From contig JBDXHU010000002.1 in NCBI GenBank assembly GCA_039989475.1, positions 918,983 through 982,982 on the forward strand: a stretch of 64,000 nucleotides of DNA, read 5' to 3'. The position numbers and the translations under genes were made by a program. Position 1 is the first letter of the stretch; every line of letters starts with the position of its first letter. Shown piece by piece: positions 17,412 to 26,320 of this stretch. Below the pieces are notes generated by a model. It was not told the DNA's origin. It saw nothing but the letters and a program-made list of their open reading frames with translations, and did not search any database. Source of the stretch: JBDXHU01 sp039989475 (GTDB lineage: Bacteria; Pseudomonadota; Gammaproteobacteria; Pseudomonadales; Halieaceae).

Positions 17412-17996
17412 ATGAACCTGCAATCAATCACGACAAAATTGCTGATGATCACCCTGTTGGCTGGCTGCATGACGGCCACAGCACAACGCCGCGGCGACAA
17501 CGCCCGCATTACCATCGGCATCGTTGAGCGAGCCCAGCAGGTGAAACTCGATGCCCAGGCTGGACGAGGTGCACTGCTGGGAGGCGCTGCGGGATGGGCT
17601 CTCGCGCGCAACCAGTCCAGTGGTCGCCAGGCAGCAGCAGCGGCGGCAGGCGCTGGGCTGGGGGCAGCTTCGCGTAATCGCCGCCATGGCGGCACGGGCA
17701 TGCAGTACACGGTCCGTACCAGTCAGGGTAGTGCCATCTCGGTGGTGACAGACCAAACTGAGGTGCGGGTTGGAGATTGTGTGTCCGTAGAGGAGACTGG
17801 CGACGTGGCCAATATACGCAGGGTCGACGATGCCCTTTGCCAGCCGGTTTCCCCAGAAGTTGTGGAACAGACGACCCCGGCCCTGCAGGCCGAAGCCAGT
17901 CGCTGTGAGGATGCTAAAGAAAAATTGTTCGCCGCCACAACGCCTGAAGAAGTAGAGGTTGCCCGGCAGGTCATGGAAATTTTGTGCAATGATTGA
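17412..17996 (+). CDS. Glycine-zipper lipoprotein of unknown function
   Basis: Starts MNLQSITTKLLMITLLAGCMTA, with lipobox LAGC at about 18, so a lipoprotein. The middle (about 50-85) is a glycine/alanine zipper (GRGALLGGAAGWALARN and AAAAAAGAGLGAAS) of the kind that inserts in the outer membrane (SlyB/Pcp-like). A C-terminal soluble part has two cysteines that may pair. I start at the ATG with GGAG 6 nt upstream rather than at an in-frame start 10 codons earlier. Stands alone; divergent from the GST/synthetase operon. Confidence 0.75.
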   Translation: MNLQSITTKLLMITLLAGCMTATAQRRGDNARITIGIVERAQQVKLDAQAGRGALLGGAAGWALARNQSSGRQAAAAAAGAGLGAASRNRRHGGTGMQYTVRTSQGSAISVVTDQTEVRVGDCVSVEETGDVANIRRVDDALCQPVSPEVVEQTTPALQAEASRCEDAKEKLFAATTPEEVEVARQVMEILCND

Positions 17997-18058
17997 GCGG
18001 GAGGAGGCAGGTCATTTAGTCTTTGCAACATCACCCACGCTGGACTAGCATTCTTCCT

Positions 18059-18994
18059 ATGAAAAAAATAATCAGAAAAAACAGTCTCGTTCTCGTCAGT
18101 GCCGCACTGATTACATTCGCCAACCCGGCCTCATCGTCAAAATTTGATGACGACCTGGAACGCGTTGACAATGCGCTCAAGACCAATCCCACCGCGGCAC
18201 TGCGACAGTCACTCGAATCCTGCCAAAGACAGCGCAATTTTGCCGTCAGGCTGTATCGCATGGGCATGCCTGTACAGGCCCAGCGTTCTTTGCATTATTG
18301 TTTTGAGTCGCTCCGACTGCCCGAGACCGAGGTGGTCAAGGTCACGGCACCAAGCGAGAAAGAACTGCAAGCCAGGGCCAACCGGGAATATGATAAAGCA
18401 CTCGCGCTGACGCCAGACGTCGCCAACGGCCTGGCCATCTATCGTGAGTGTGCCGCCTGTCACCAGCCAGAGGGCTGGGGAAACAAGTCGGGGAGCGTGC
18501 CGGCAATTGCTGGCCAGCACAGTAATGTTGTCATCAAGCAACTGGCTGACTTCAGGGCTGGCAATCGGGATTCCGCGCTGATGGTGCCATACGCAACCGT
18601 GGAGAGCATCGGTGGCGCCCAGGCAGTCGCTGATGTCGCTGCCTATGTATCCACCCTGGAGATTAGTGTCGCCAACGGCAATGGACCGGGCACCGACCTG
18701 GATTTCGGCAAGCGCCGTTACCAGGAACACTGCGCGGAATGCCACGGCGCATCCGGTGAGGGCAGCAACGACGGCCTGGCCCCGCGGATACAGGCCCAGA
18801 ATTACAAGTATCTTGTGCGTCAGTTCCAATGGATTCGTGAGGGCAAGCGCCGCAATTCAAGCGCAGAGATGGCAGCCCTGGCTCAACAGATGGATGATCG
18901 CGAGATGAGGGCCATTCTGGACTATAGCTCTCGCCTCTTGCCCCCCGAGGAGTTGCGTGCACCAGAGGACTGGAAGAACCCGGATTTCAACTAG
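18059..18994 (+). CDS. Diheme cytochrome c (c4-like), periplasmic
   Basis: Signal peptide MKKIIRKNSLVLVSAALITF then two c-type heme motifs, CAACH (about 133-137) and CAECH (about 225-229), each followed by cytochrome c4-like sequence (GSVPAIAGQHSNVVIKQL, LADFRAGNRDSALM). An N-terminal 100-residue segment with extra Cys precedes the first heme domain, so it is longer (311 residues) than c4 itself (about 190). Likely an electron carrier to a terminal oxidase. The start is chosen for the signal peptide; no clear ribosome site precedes it. Confidence 0.88.
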   Translation: MKKIIRKNSLVLVSAALITFANPASSSKFDDDLERVDNALKTNPTAALRQSLESCQRQRNFAVRLYRMGMPVQAQRSLHYCFESLRLPETEVVKVTAPSEKELQARANREYDKALALTPDVANGLAIYRECAACHQPEGWGNKSGSVPAIAGQHSNVVIKQLADFRAGNRDSALMVPYATVESIGGAQAVADVAAYVSTLEISVANGNGPGTDLDFGKRRYQEHCAECHGASGEGSNDGLAPRIQAQNYKYLVRQFQWIREGKRRNSSAEMAALAQQMDDREMRAILDYSSRLLPPEELRAPEDWKNPDFN

Positions 18995-19011
18995 TCACAA
19001 AAAGTACATAA

Positions 19012-20727
19012 ATGCTTCATACAGCTGACATGAGCAGCTTGCATCCCCTCTCCGCCCAAAGTCGGCAGCACCTTTCGACTATCGCATCCCTGCTGATTGC
19101 ATTTACGTCGATCTTTGCAGCCAGTACGCAGGCAGCGCAGATTGAGGCAACACAGCTCTCCAATATTGTTAAGGTGCTCGCTTCCGATGAGTTCGAAGGT
19201 CGGGCTCCCGGCGGGCCTGGCGAGGAGAAAACAGTTGCCTACCTGATCGACCAGTTTTCGGCCCTGGGTCTTCTCCCCGGCGGCGAGGATGGCAAGTGGA
19301 CACAGGCGGTGCCGCTGGTCCACACCCAGATCCAGCAAGCTGCCAGCATGCGCTTTAACATCGGCAAACAGCGGCAATCACTGCAACAGGCTATCGATAT
19401 CGCCATTGAAAGCAGCCGACCGGTGAAAGAGATCAACATAGCGTCTGCGCCACTGGTGTTCGTGGGCTTCGGCGCCAGCGCGCCAGAACGCCAATGGGAT
19501 GACTATGGCGACATGGACCTGGCAGGCAAGGTCGCGATCTACCTGGTGAATGATCCCGATTTTGCCGCGCAGCCAGGCGAGCCGGCCTCCGGGCGTTTTG
19601 GCAACAAGCGCATGACCTATTACGGACGCTGGGCCTACAAGTTTGAAGAGGCGGAACGCCGTGGCGCCCTTGCCGCACTGGTTATTCATGAGGACAAGGC
19701 GGCTGGCTATGGCTGGACGGTTGCAGCGTCTGCACCCGGTGAAAACTATTCCATCCTGCGCGGTAAGAATGCCGGGCAGCCGCTCACGCTACAGGGCTGG
19801 CTGCACAATGACGCGGCAACGCGACTGTTCGCCAGTGCCGGCCTCGACCTGGATGAACAACGCGTGCTGGCCCGCAGCCCGGATTTTGAAGCCTTTGAAT
19901 TGAAGGATGCCAGCCTCAGTGCAGAGTTGGGTGTTACCGCAGACTATATCCAAAGCCAGAATGTACTGGCTCTACTACCCGGCACCACCCATAAGGATGA
20001 AACCCTGATGGTGTCTTCGCACTGGGATGCCTTCGGCCAGGGCGAGCCCGACTCGCAGAATCGCACTGTTCGACCCGGCGCCAATGACGACGCGCTCGGC
20101 ACAGCGGGCGTACTGGAACTCGCTAGAGCACTCAAGGCCGAGAAGCCACTGCAACGCAGCGTGGTATTTGCGGCATGGACCGCAGAAGAAAGCGGTTTGT
20201 TGGGATCAGCCGCCTATGCTGACAGACCGATCTACCCACTGGAGAAAACTGTCGCCAACTTCACCCTGGATATTCTGCAAACCGCCGGACCCGCCAGGGA
20301 CGTTATTCTGGTAGGCGAAGGGCAGAGCGACCTGGAAGACGATTTGAAACGTGCTGCAGCTGCGCAGGGCCGCGTTGTGACGCGGGAGAACCTGCCTGAA
20401 AATGGCCTGTTTTATCGGGCAGACCACTTCTCGATGGCGCGCGGCGGTGTGCCGGTATTGTTGATTATGGGCATAGCGGGTGGTGCAGACCTGGTTGAGG
20501 GTGGCCGCGCGGCGGGCGATGCCTGGATCGCCGACTACGTTGGCAATTGCTATCACCAGACCTGCGATACCTGGGACCCCAACTGGGATCTGCGCGGTGC
20601 AGTCCAGGACATCGAGCTGTTTCACAGCATTATTCGTGACCTGGGCGACTCGCGCCGCTGGCCGCAATGGAAATCCGGCTCCGAATTCAAGGCCATTCGG
20701 GCAGCCAGTGAGGTGCTTCGCAACTAG
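19012..20727 (+). CDS. Secreted M28 family aminopeptidase with inserted PA-like domain
   Basis: A signal sequence (TIASLLIAFTSIFAASTQAA) precedes the peptidase. The two-zinc site is visible: SSHWDAFG, GANDDALGTAG, AEESGLLGSAAY, FTLDIL and the last ligand in CYHQTCDTWD. Residues about 130-270 form an inserted region of the PA-domain type found in M28 enzymes (GFGASAPERQWDDYGDMDL). Probably exported to the periplasm to trim peptides. Two start codons (this one and one 6 codons later) are both possible; neither has a strong ribosome site. Confidence 0.87.
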   Translation: MLHTADMSSLHPLSAQSRQHLSTIASLLIAFTSIFAASTQAAQIEATQLSNIVKVLASDEFEGRAPGGPGEEKTVAYLIDQFSALGLLPGGEDGKWTQAVPLVHTQIQQAASMRFNIGKQRQSLQQAIDIAIESSRPVKEINIASAPLVFVGFGASAPERQWDDYGDMDLAGKVAIYLVNDPDFAAQPGEPASGRFGNKRMTYYGRWAYKFEEAERRGALAALVIHEDKAAGYGWTVAASAPGENYSILRGKNAGQPLTLQGWLHNDAATRLFASAGLDLDEQRVLARSPDFEAFELKDASLSAELGVTADYIQSQNVLALLPGTTHKDETLMVSSHWDAFGQGEPDSQNRTVRPGANDDALGTAGVLELARALKAEKPLQRSVVFAAWTAEESGLLGSAAYADRPIYPLEKTVANFTLDILQTAGPARDVILVGEGQSDLEDDLKRAAAAQGRVVTRENLPENGLFYRADHFSMARGGVPVLLIMGIAGGADLVEGGRAAGDAWIADYVGNCYHQTCDTWDPNWDLRGAVQDIELFHSIIRDLGDSRRWPQWKSGSEFKAIRAASEVLRN

Positions 20728-20790
20728 AGTCACTAAGCCGGCTCCCTGGGCGCGCGTTATTCTGGCAGTCTCTACAGGTGACAGCCCGGC

Positions 20791-20804
20791 TTGATTCAGG
20801 TCAA
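20791..20804. promoter_or_regulatory. FNR/ANR-type box upstream of the 2-oxoacid dehydrogenase operon
   Basis: TTGATTCAGGTCAA fits the FNR/ANR consensus TTGAT-N4-ATCAA at nine of ten fixed positions. Its centre is 41.5 bp before the E1alpha ATG. FNR-type regulators repress the pyruvate dehydrogenase operon in some gammaproteobacteria under low oxygen, so oxygen control here is plausible. No regulator gene is in the window. Confidence 0.5.
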
Positions 20805-20838
20805 TGAGCCAGAGCCGTATTAGGCGGAACATTGCCTT

Positions 20839-21924
20839 ATGGTTACTGTGGCGCAATTCAAGGTCTCCTTCAGTCGCTTTCTCGACGCGACGGGTGCTGT
20901 GGTGGCGGAGCTACCGCCATTCGCTCAAGACAGCGAGCTGCTCAAGGACCTCTATCGCTGGATGTTGCTCACCCGTGAATTCGACACCCGCGCGGTCACC
21001 CTGCAACGCACCGGTCAACTCGGCACCTTCCCCTCCTCGCTGGGACAGGAGGCGGTCAGCGTCGGCCTGGCCCATGCCATGCAGCCCACCGATGTGTTTG
21101 TACCCTCCTTTCGCGAACAGGGGGCCCAGTTCGTCCGTGGCGTGTCACCGACAGAGCTGCTGCTTTATTGGGGTGGTGATGAACGCGGTTCCGATTTCGC
21201 CGGCCCGCGCGAGGACTTCCCGGTCAGTGTCCCGGTGGGCAGCCAGGCCGCTCACGCGGTAGGTATAGCCCTGGCCATCAAGCTGCGGCGAGAAAATCGC
21301 GCGGTGGTTTGCGCGCTCGGCGACGGGGCCACCTCCAAGGGAGACATCTACGAGGCGATGAACGTCGCCGGCGCCTGGCAACTGCCTTTGGTTTTTATTA
21401 TCAATAACAACGCCTGGGCCATCTCGGTGCCACGCAGTGCGCAAACTGCCGCCGAGACCCTGGCGCAAAAAGCTATTGCCGCCGGCTTTCCCGGCGAACA
21501 GGTGGATGGCAACGATATTATTGCCGTGCGCCACGCCACGGATTGCGCCCTGCAGCAATGCCGCGAGGGCGGCGGACCTCAGCTCATAGAAGCCATCACC
21601 TATCGGCTTGGAGACCACACCACTGCCGATGATGCCGCCCGCTACCGCCAGGAAGAGGAAGTCAGCAGTCATTGGCAGGCTGAACCCCTGGCCAGGCTGC
21701 GCACCCACCTAAGCAGTGCCCATGGCTGGGACCGGGACCAGGAAGAAGCGGTAATCGCCGACTGCAGGGAGCAGATTGAACAGGCTGTGGCCGACTACCT
21801 GGCCACGCCGGTGCAGGATACCAGCGCCATGTTCGACTACCTGTACGCTGAGCTCCCCGCTCCGCTTGCCGAACAGTACCAGGCGCTGCAGCAGCGATCA
21901 GCGCAGGAGCAGGATCATGACTGA
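20839..21924 (+). CDS. 2-oxoacid dehydrogenase E1 component, alpha subunit
   Basis: Thiamine-diphosphate dependent E1alpha of 361 residues. The TPP motif is GDGATSKGDIYEAMNVAG with the closing NN in FIINNNAWAISVPR; the phosphorylation-loop region YRLGDHTTADDAARYR follows. Catalyses decarboxylation of a 2-oxoacid and acyl transfer to lipoyl-E2 with the beta subunit. It could be pyruvate or branched-chain keto-acid specific; the leucine-dehydrogenase-type gene at the end of the operon favours branched-chain. AGGCGGA lies before the ATG. First gene of a four-gene operon. Confidence 0.88.
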   Translation: MVTVAQFKVSFSRFLDATGAVVAELPPFAQDSELLKDLYRWMLLTREFDTRAVTLQRTGQLGTFPSSLGQEAVSVGLAHAMQPTDVFVPSFREQGAQFVRGVSPTELLLYWGGDERGSDFAGPREDFPVSVPVGSQAAHAVGIALAIKLRRENRAVVCALGDGATSKGDIYEAMNVAGAWQLPLVFIINNNAWAISVPRSAQTAAETLAQKAIAAGFPGEQVDGNDIIAVRHATDCALQQCREGGGPQLIEAITYRLGDHTTADDAARYRQEEEVSSHWQAEPLARLRTHLSSAHGWDRDQEEAVIADCREQIEQAVADYLATPVQDTSAMFDYLYAELPAPLAEQYQALQQRSAQEQDHD

Positions 21925-22897
21925 GATTAGCCTGCTTGAAGCGGTGAACCTGGCCCTGGGCCAGGCCATGGAGGAGGACGCGCAAGTACTGGTATTGGGC
22001 GAGGATGTGGGCATCGATGGCGGCGTGTTTCGGGCCACCGATGGCTTGCTGGCACGCTTCGGCGAACAACGGGTTCTGGACACACCACTGGCGGAAACCA
22101 CCATCGCCGGCATGAGTGTCGGGCTGGCGGCACAGGGCATGCGCCCGGTTGCTGAAATCCAGTTTATGGGCTTTATCTATTCCTGCGTCGACCAGATGAT
22201 CAATCATGCCAGTCGCCTGCGCAATCGTACCCGCGGCCGGCTCAGCTGCCCCATGGTCCTGCGCGCGCCTTTCGGTGGTGGCATCGGCGCACCGGAACAT
22301 CATTCAGAAAGCATGGAGGCCCTGTTTGCCCATATGCCTGGCCTGCGAGTAGTCATCCCGTCCTCACCGGCGCGGGCTTATGGCCTGCTACTGGCCGCCA
22401 TACGCGACCCCGACCCGGTGGTATTCCTGGAACCGAAGCGCATTTACCGTGCGATCAAGGAAGAGGTCGCAGATGATGGCAAGGCGCTGGCACTGGATTG
22501 CTGTTACCGCCTGCGCGAGGGCACCGATGTCAGCCTTATCAGCTGGGGGGCCATGGTGATGGAGACCCTGGCTGCCGCCGAGACCCTGGAAGCTAACGGC
22601 GTATCCTGTGAAGTCATTGATGTGGCGACTCTTAATCCGCTGGACGCGGAAACGCTGCTTGCCTCGGTGGCCAAGACCGGTCGTGCGGTGATTATCCAGG
22701 AAGCGCCCCGTCACGGCGGCTTTGGCGCACAGATCGCCGCCCTGCTGGCCGAGCGCGGCCTGCTTGGCCTGCGTGCACCGGTACGCCAGGTCGCGGGCTA
22801 CGACACCATTATGCCGCTGCCCCGCCTGGAAAAAAGTTATATGCCCAACACCGAATCAATCATAGCTGCCGTGTCCGAAGTACTGGAGTTTGACTGA
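21917..22897 (+). CDS. 2-oxoacid dehydrogenase E1 component, beta subunit
   Basis: Starts MTEISLLEAVNLALGQAM, a standard E1beta start, and overlaps the alpha subunit by 8 bp with AGGAGCAGGA as ribosome site; a longer in-frame extension upstream is ignored for that reason. Features: VLGEDVGIDGGVFRATDGL, FGGGIGAPEHHSESMEAL (His pair near the active site) and VVFLEPKRIYRAIKEEV; C-terminal transketolase-like fold with VIIQEAPRHGGFGAQIAA. Forms the alpha2beta2 heterotetramer with the gene before. Confidence 0.9.
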   Translation: MTEISLLEAVNLALGQAMEEDAQVLVLGEDVGIDGGVFRATDGLLARFGEQRVLDTPLAETTIAGMSVGLAAQGMRPVAEIQFMGFIYSCVDQMINHASRLRNRTRGRLSCPMVLRAPFGGGIGAPEHHSESMEALFAHMPGLRVVIPSSPARAYGLLLAAIRDPDPVVFLEPKRIYRAIKEEVADDGKALALDCCYRLREGTDVSLISWGAMVMETLAAAETLEANGVSCEVIDVATLNPLDAETLLASVAKTGRAVIIQEAPRHGGFGAQIAALLAERGLLGLRAPVRQVAGYDTIMPLPRLEKSYMPNTESIIAAVSEVLEFD

Positions 22898-22899
22898 TC

Positions 22900-23988
22900 A
22901 TGTCGGTACTTAATCTGCCAGATCTTGGCGAGGGCCTGCAGCACGCCGAGATCGTCAGCTGGCATGTCGCGGTCGGCGACCACGTGGTGACCAGTCAGCC
23001 ATTGGTAGCGGTGGAAACAGACAAGGCGGTAGTCGATGTGCCGGCTCCGGCAGCAGGCACCATTGCCCGGCTCTGCGCGGAAGTGGGTGATAGCGTGGAT
23101 GTAGGCGCGCCACTGGTTGAGTTTGCTGAGGGCGAACGTATTGATACCGGCACAGTGGTCGGTGAAATAAAGACCGCCGCTCCGACTTCTACCTCAAAAC
23201 CTGGCACGCCACCGACCGGCACTGGTGTCCAGGCAACACCGGCGGTCAGGGCTCTGGCCCGGCAGCACATGATTGACCTGGAGACCTTGCGTGGCTCTGG
23301 TCCCGATGGCGCCATACTGAGCAGCGATGTCGAACAAGCAGTCGCTGCAACAAGCGGAGCACCCAGGGAGCGCCTGCGCGGTGTGCGCCGGGCCATGGCC
23401 GAGCGCATGACACTGGCGCATGCACAGGTGGTTCCTGCCTCACTGCACGCCGATGCCGACATTGAGCACTGGCCCGAACATAGCGACGTCACCCTGCGCG
23501 TGGTGCAGGCCATTGCGACTGCCTGCGAAGTCGAACCGGCACTGAACACCTGGCTGGATATGGAAAACATGAACCGGCAACTACACCAAAGTGTCGATCT
23601 CGGCGTGGCGGTGGATACGGCAGACGGCTTGTTTGTGCCCACCCTGCGCGATGTCGGGGCTCGCAGCGACGAGAGCCTGCGTGAGGGCCTGGACCAGATC
23701 AAGCAGGATGTATTGAACCGCAGCATTCCACCGCAGGAGTTGCGCGGACAAACCATTACCCTGTCCAACTTTGGCAGCATTGGCGGGCGCTATGCGGAAC
23801 TGGTGGTAGTGCCACCACAGGTGGCGATCGTCGGCGCCGGACGCATTCTGTCAGCGGTGCTGGCCGTGGACAACAAACCGGTCATACACCGGCAATTACC
23901 CCTATCCCTGAGTTTCGATCATCGAGCGGTCACCGGCGCCGAAGCGGCCCGGTTTATGGCGGCGATGATCAGGGAACTCGAAAATTAA
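22900..23988 (+). CDS. Dihydrolipoamide acyltransferase (E2) of the oxoacid dehydrogenase
   Basis: Three parts in 362 residues: one lipoyl domain with lipoylation Lys in VETDKAVVDVPAPAAG (about 43), a short E1/E3-binding domain (ATPAVRALARQHMIDLETL, about 108-145), and the catalytic core ending SFDHRAVTGAEAARFM. In the active-site motif the usual DG pair is TG, a variant seen in some E2 proteins. It is short because it has only one lipoyl domain and compact linkers. Starts 2 bp after the E1beta stop. Confidence 0.9.
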   Translation: MSVLNLPDLGEGLQHAEIVSWHVAVGDHVVTSQPLVAVETDKAVVDVPAPAAGTIARLCAEVGDSVDVGAPLVEFAEGERIDTGTVVGEIKTAAPTSTSKPGTPPTGTGVQATPAVRALARQHMIDLETLRGSGPDGAILSSDVEQAVAATSGAPRERLRGVRRAMAERMTLAHAQVVPASLHADADIEHWPEHSDVTLRVVQAIATACEVEPALNTWLDMENMNRQLHQSVDLGVAVDTADGLFVPTLRDVGARSDESLREGLDQIKQDVLNRSIPPQELRGQTITLSNFGSIGGRYAELVVVPPQVAIVGAGRILSAVLAVDNKPVIHRQLPLSLSFDHRAVTGAEAARFMAAMIRELEN

Positions 23989-24009
23989 CAGGACGACACG
24001 GAGCTCCGC

Positions 24010-25116
24010 ATGACTGAACCGTTTGCACTGACCGACCAATTGGGTCCGGAAAAAATCATCCACATATACGATGCATCCACAGGCCTGAAGGCCATCCTGG
24101 TGATCGATAACATCGCCGCTGGACCCGCTATTGGCGGTTGCCGCATGGCAGTGGACGTCAGTCTCGAAGAGTGCGCCCGGCTGGCCCGGGCCATGACCCT
24201 GAAAAATGCCGCCGCCGGCCTGCCCCACGGGGGCGGCAAATCCGTTATTGTCGGCGACCCCAAGATGCCGGCCGCCGACAAGGAGCGACTGGTGCGCTCC
24301 TTCGCCCATGCCATCAAGCATATCGAGGACTATATCGTCGGACCGGACATGGGTACCGACGAGACCTGCATGGCCTGGTGTCACGATGTCATCGGCCGCT
24401 GTGTGGGCATGCCCCGCGCCATTGGTGGCATCCCCCTCGATGAAATCGGCGCAACCGGCTACGGGCTCTCGGTGTCTATTGAGGTAGCCACCGAATACGC
24501 CGATCTCGACTTGAAAGGCGCGACCTTCGCCATACAAGGCTTTGGCTCCGTGGGCATTCATACCGCCCGCTTCCTGGCTGCGAAGGGCGCGGTGCTGGTC
24601 GGTGCGGTCGACATTCACGGCGGTAAGGCCGATCCCAATGGCCTCGATGTCGATGCCCTGGTGGACATTAAGGGTGTCGGTGGTCGGGTACTGGATCTCG
24701 ATGCAGGCCAGGACATCGACCGGGATGACATTATCGATATCGAATGCGACATCTGGATACCGGCGGCGCGACCCGATGTAATCAATATGGATAACGTGGA
24801 CCGACTCAAGACCAGGATAGTCGCCCAGGGCGCCAACATACCGGCTTCAGCCGAGGCCGAGCAGGCGCTGGAAGAACGCGGCGTGTTAATCCTGCCTGAC
24901 TTCATTGCCAACGCCGGCGGCGTCATATGCGGCGCCGTTGAGTACCTGGGCAGCGGCGAATACCAGGCCATGAGCCTGCTGGCGGAGAAGATCGCGGCCA
25001 ATACCCGAACCATGCTGGCCAGCGCTAAAGCAGATGGCATCTCCTCGCGGCAGGCGGCCATGAACATGGCGCTGGAACGGGTGCAGAAGGCTATGTCTTA
25101 CCGCAAAAGTCATTAA
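24010..25116 (+). CDS. Leucine dehydrogenase-type Glu/Leu/Phe/Val dehydrogenase
   Basis: Amino-acid dehydrogenase of 368 residues. Catalytic Lys in LPHGGGKSVIVGDPKM, second Asp-containing motif in IVGPDMGTDETCMAW, and the NAD loop in AIQGFGSVGIHTARFL. Length and motifs fit the leucine/valine group rather than the hexameric glutamate enzyme encoded near 48 kb. It deaminates leucine, valine or isoleucine to the keto acid that the three preceding genes would oxidise. GGAG 8 nt before the ATG. No dihydrolipoamide dehydrogenase (E3) gene follows, so E3 must come from elsewhere. Confidence 0.87.
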   Translation: MTEPFALTDQLGPEKIIHIYDASTGLKAILVIDNIAAGPAIGGCRMAVDVSLEECARLARAMTLKNAAAGLPHGGGKSVIVGDPKMPAADKERLVRSFAHAIKHIEDYIVGPDMGTDETCMAWCHDVIGRCVGMPRAIGGIPLDEIGATGYGLSVSIEVATEYADLDLKGATFAIQGFGSVGIHTARFLAAKGAVLVGAVDIHGGKADPNGLDVDALVDIKGVGGRVLDLDAGQDIDRDDIIDIECDIWIPAARPDVINMDNVDRLKTRIVAQGANIPASAEAEQALEERGVLILPDFIANAGGVICGAVEYLGSGEYQAMSLLAEKIAANTRTMLASAKADGISSRQAAMNMALERVQKAMSYRKSH

Positions 25117-25205
25117 CACCCTTGCGGCTGGTCGTGCGGGCCTTACTGGAGTGAGCTAGCGCCTTGCTTTACACTCTGTCTTCGAATTTTTCGAAGGCAT
25201 CCGAG

Positions 25206-26108
25206 ATGACTGATAAATCAAGCGACACCGAGACCGACACCGGAGACGACACGCCTGCTGAGGCCGCAACTGATATCTCCGGCTACATCCCACCCCGGGT
25301 CTGGAGCTGGGATTCCGAGAGCGGCGGCCGCTTCGCCAATATCAACCGACCTATCGCCGGCGCCACCCATGAGAAAGAGTTGCCCATCGGCGAGCATCCC
25401 CTGCAGCTGTATTCGCTGGCAACCCCGAACGGGGTAAAGGTGACCGTGCTGCTGGAGGAGTTGCTGGCCATCGGTAAGACGGATGCCGAATACGACGCCT
25501 ACCTGATTGATATCAGCGAGGGTGACCAGTTCAGCAGTGGCTTTGTCGCCATCAATCCCAATTCAAAAATTCCGGCCTTGCTCGACATGAGCACAACACC
25601 GCCGACCCGGGTATTCGAGTCCGGCGCCATCATGGTCTACCTGGCGGAGAAGTTCGGTGCCTTCTTGCCCACCGAGCCCGCTGCCCGCGCCGAGTGCATG
25701 TCCTGGCTGTTCTGGCAGATGGGTAGCGCCCCGTTTCTGGGTGGTGGCTTTGGTCACTTCTACGCCTACGCACCGGAAAAGTGGGAATACCCAATCAATC
25801 GCTATGCCATGGAAGTTAAACGCCAGCTCGACGTGCTCGATCAAAACCTCGCATCACGGCGTTACCTGGGAGGTGATGAATACACCGTTGCCGACATGGC
25901 CAACTGCGCCTGGTATGGCGCCCTGGTGACAGGCAAGATTTATGAGGCCCAGGAGTTCCTGGATGTGACCTCCTACAAAAACGTGGTGCGCTGGGCCGAG
26001 GAAATTCAGGCGCGTCCCGCCTGGCAGCGCGGCCGGCGGGTCAACAAGGCCTGGGGGGACGAGGAAACGCAAGTCCTGGAACGACACAGCGCCAGCGACC
26101 TCGACTAA
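25206..26108 (+). CDS. yghU: Glutathione-dependent disulfide-bond oxidoreductase YghU
   Basis: Long GST-like protein of the Nu class: conserved N-terminal wrap (YIPPRVWSWDSESGGRFANI, INRPIAGATHEKELP), the thioredoxin domain with LYSLATPNGVKVTVLLEEL (Thr/Asn active-site), and FESGAIMVYLAEKFG. The pattern matches E. coli YghU closely along the chain. These proteins bind two glutathiones and reduce disulfides or organic hydroperoxides. The first about 35 residues are acidic and of low complexity, longer than in E. coli. I start at ATG of MTDKSSD; an earlier in-frame start has no support. Confidence 0.9.
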   Translation: MTDKSSDTETDTGDDTPAEAATDISGYIPPRVWSWDSESGGRFANINRPIAGATHEKELPIGEHPLQLYSLATPNGVKVTVLLEELLAIGKTDAEYDAYLIDISEGDQFSSGFVAINPNSKIPALLDMSTTPPTRVFESGAIMVYLAEKFGAFLPTEPAARAECMSWLFWQMGSAPFLGGGFGHFYAYAPEKWEYPINRYAMEVKRQLDVLDQNLASRRYLGGDEYTVADMANCAWYGALVTGKIYEAQEFLDVTSYKNVVRWAEEIQARPAWQRGRRVNKAWGDEETQVLERHSASDLD

Positions 26109-26135
26109 AAAAAGCCCGCTAACGCGGGCTTTTTT
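26107..26135 (+). terminator. Rho-independent terminator after yghU
   Basis: Perfect stem AGCCCGC/GCGGGCT with loop TAAC, extended by an A-run on the left and ending in TTTTTT. It overlaps the yghU stop codon. The A/T symmetry means it can also work for the convergent minus-strand operon. Confidence 0.93.
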
Positions 26136-26318
26136 CTGGGGTCTTACTCTGGGGTCTTACTCTGGGGTCTGACCCCATTTACCTCCGACCCCATTCACCT
26201 CCGACCCCATTCACCTCCGACCCCAGTGGGGTCTGACCCCATTTACCTCCGACCCCATTTACCTCCGACCCCATTTACGCCTGCGCGGCCCGCTCCTACC
26301 CCAGTGGGGTCTGACCCC
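26136..26318. repeat. Repeat array 1: composite 16-bp modules
   Basis: Two direct copies of CTGGGGTCTTACT lead into a run of 16-bp modules. Module B is AGTGGGGTCTGACCCC (a near-palindrome); module A is ATT(T/C)ACCTCCGACCCC. Order here: B-like, A, A, A, B (26225-26240), A, A, then a degenerate 30 bp, then B (26303-26318). All modules end in GACCCC, so that hexamer recurs every 16 bp. It fills the gap between the yghU terminator and the convergent DUF4252 gene, ending 2 bp from that gene's stop codon. No gene is inside it. Confidence 0.93.
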
Positions 26319-26320
26319 AA

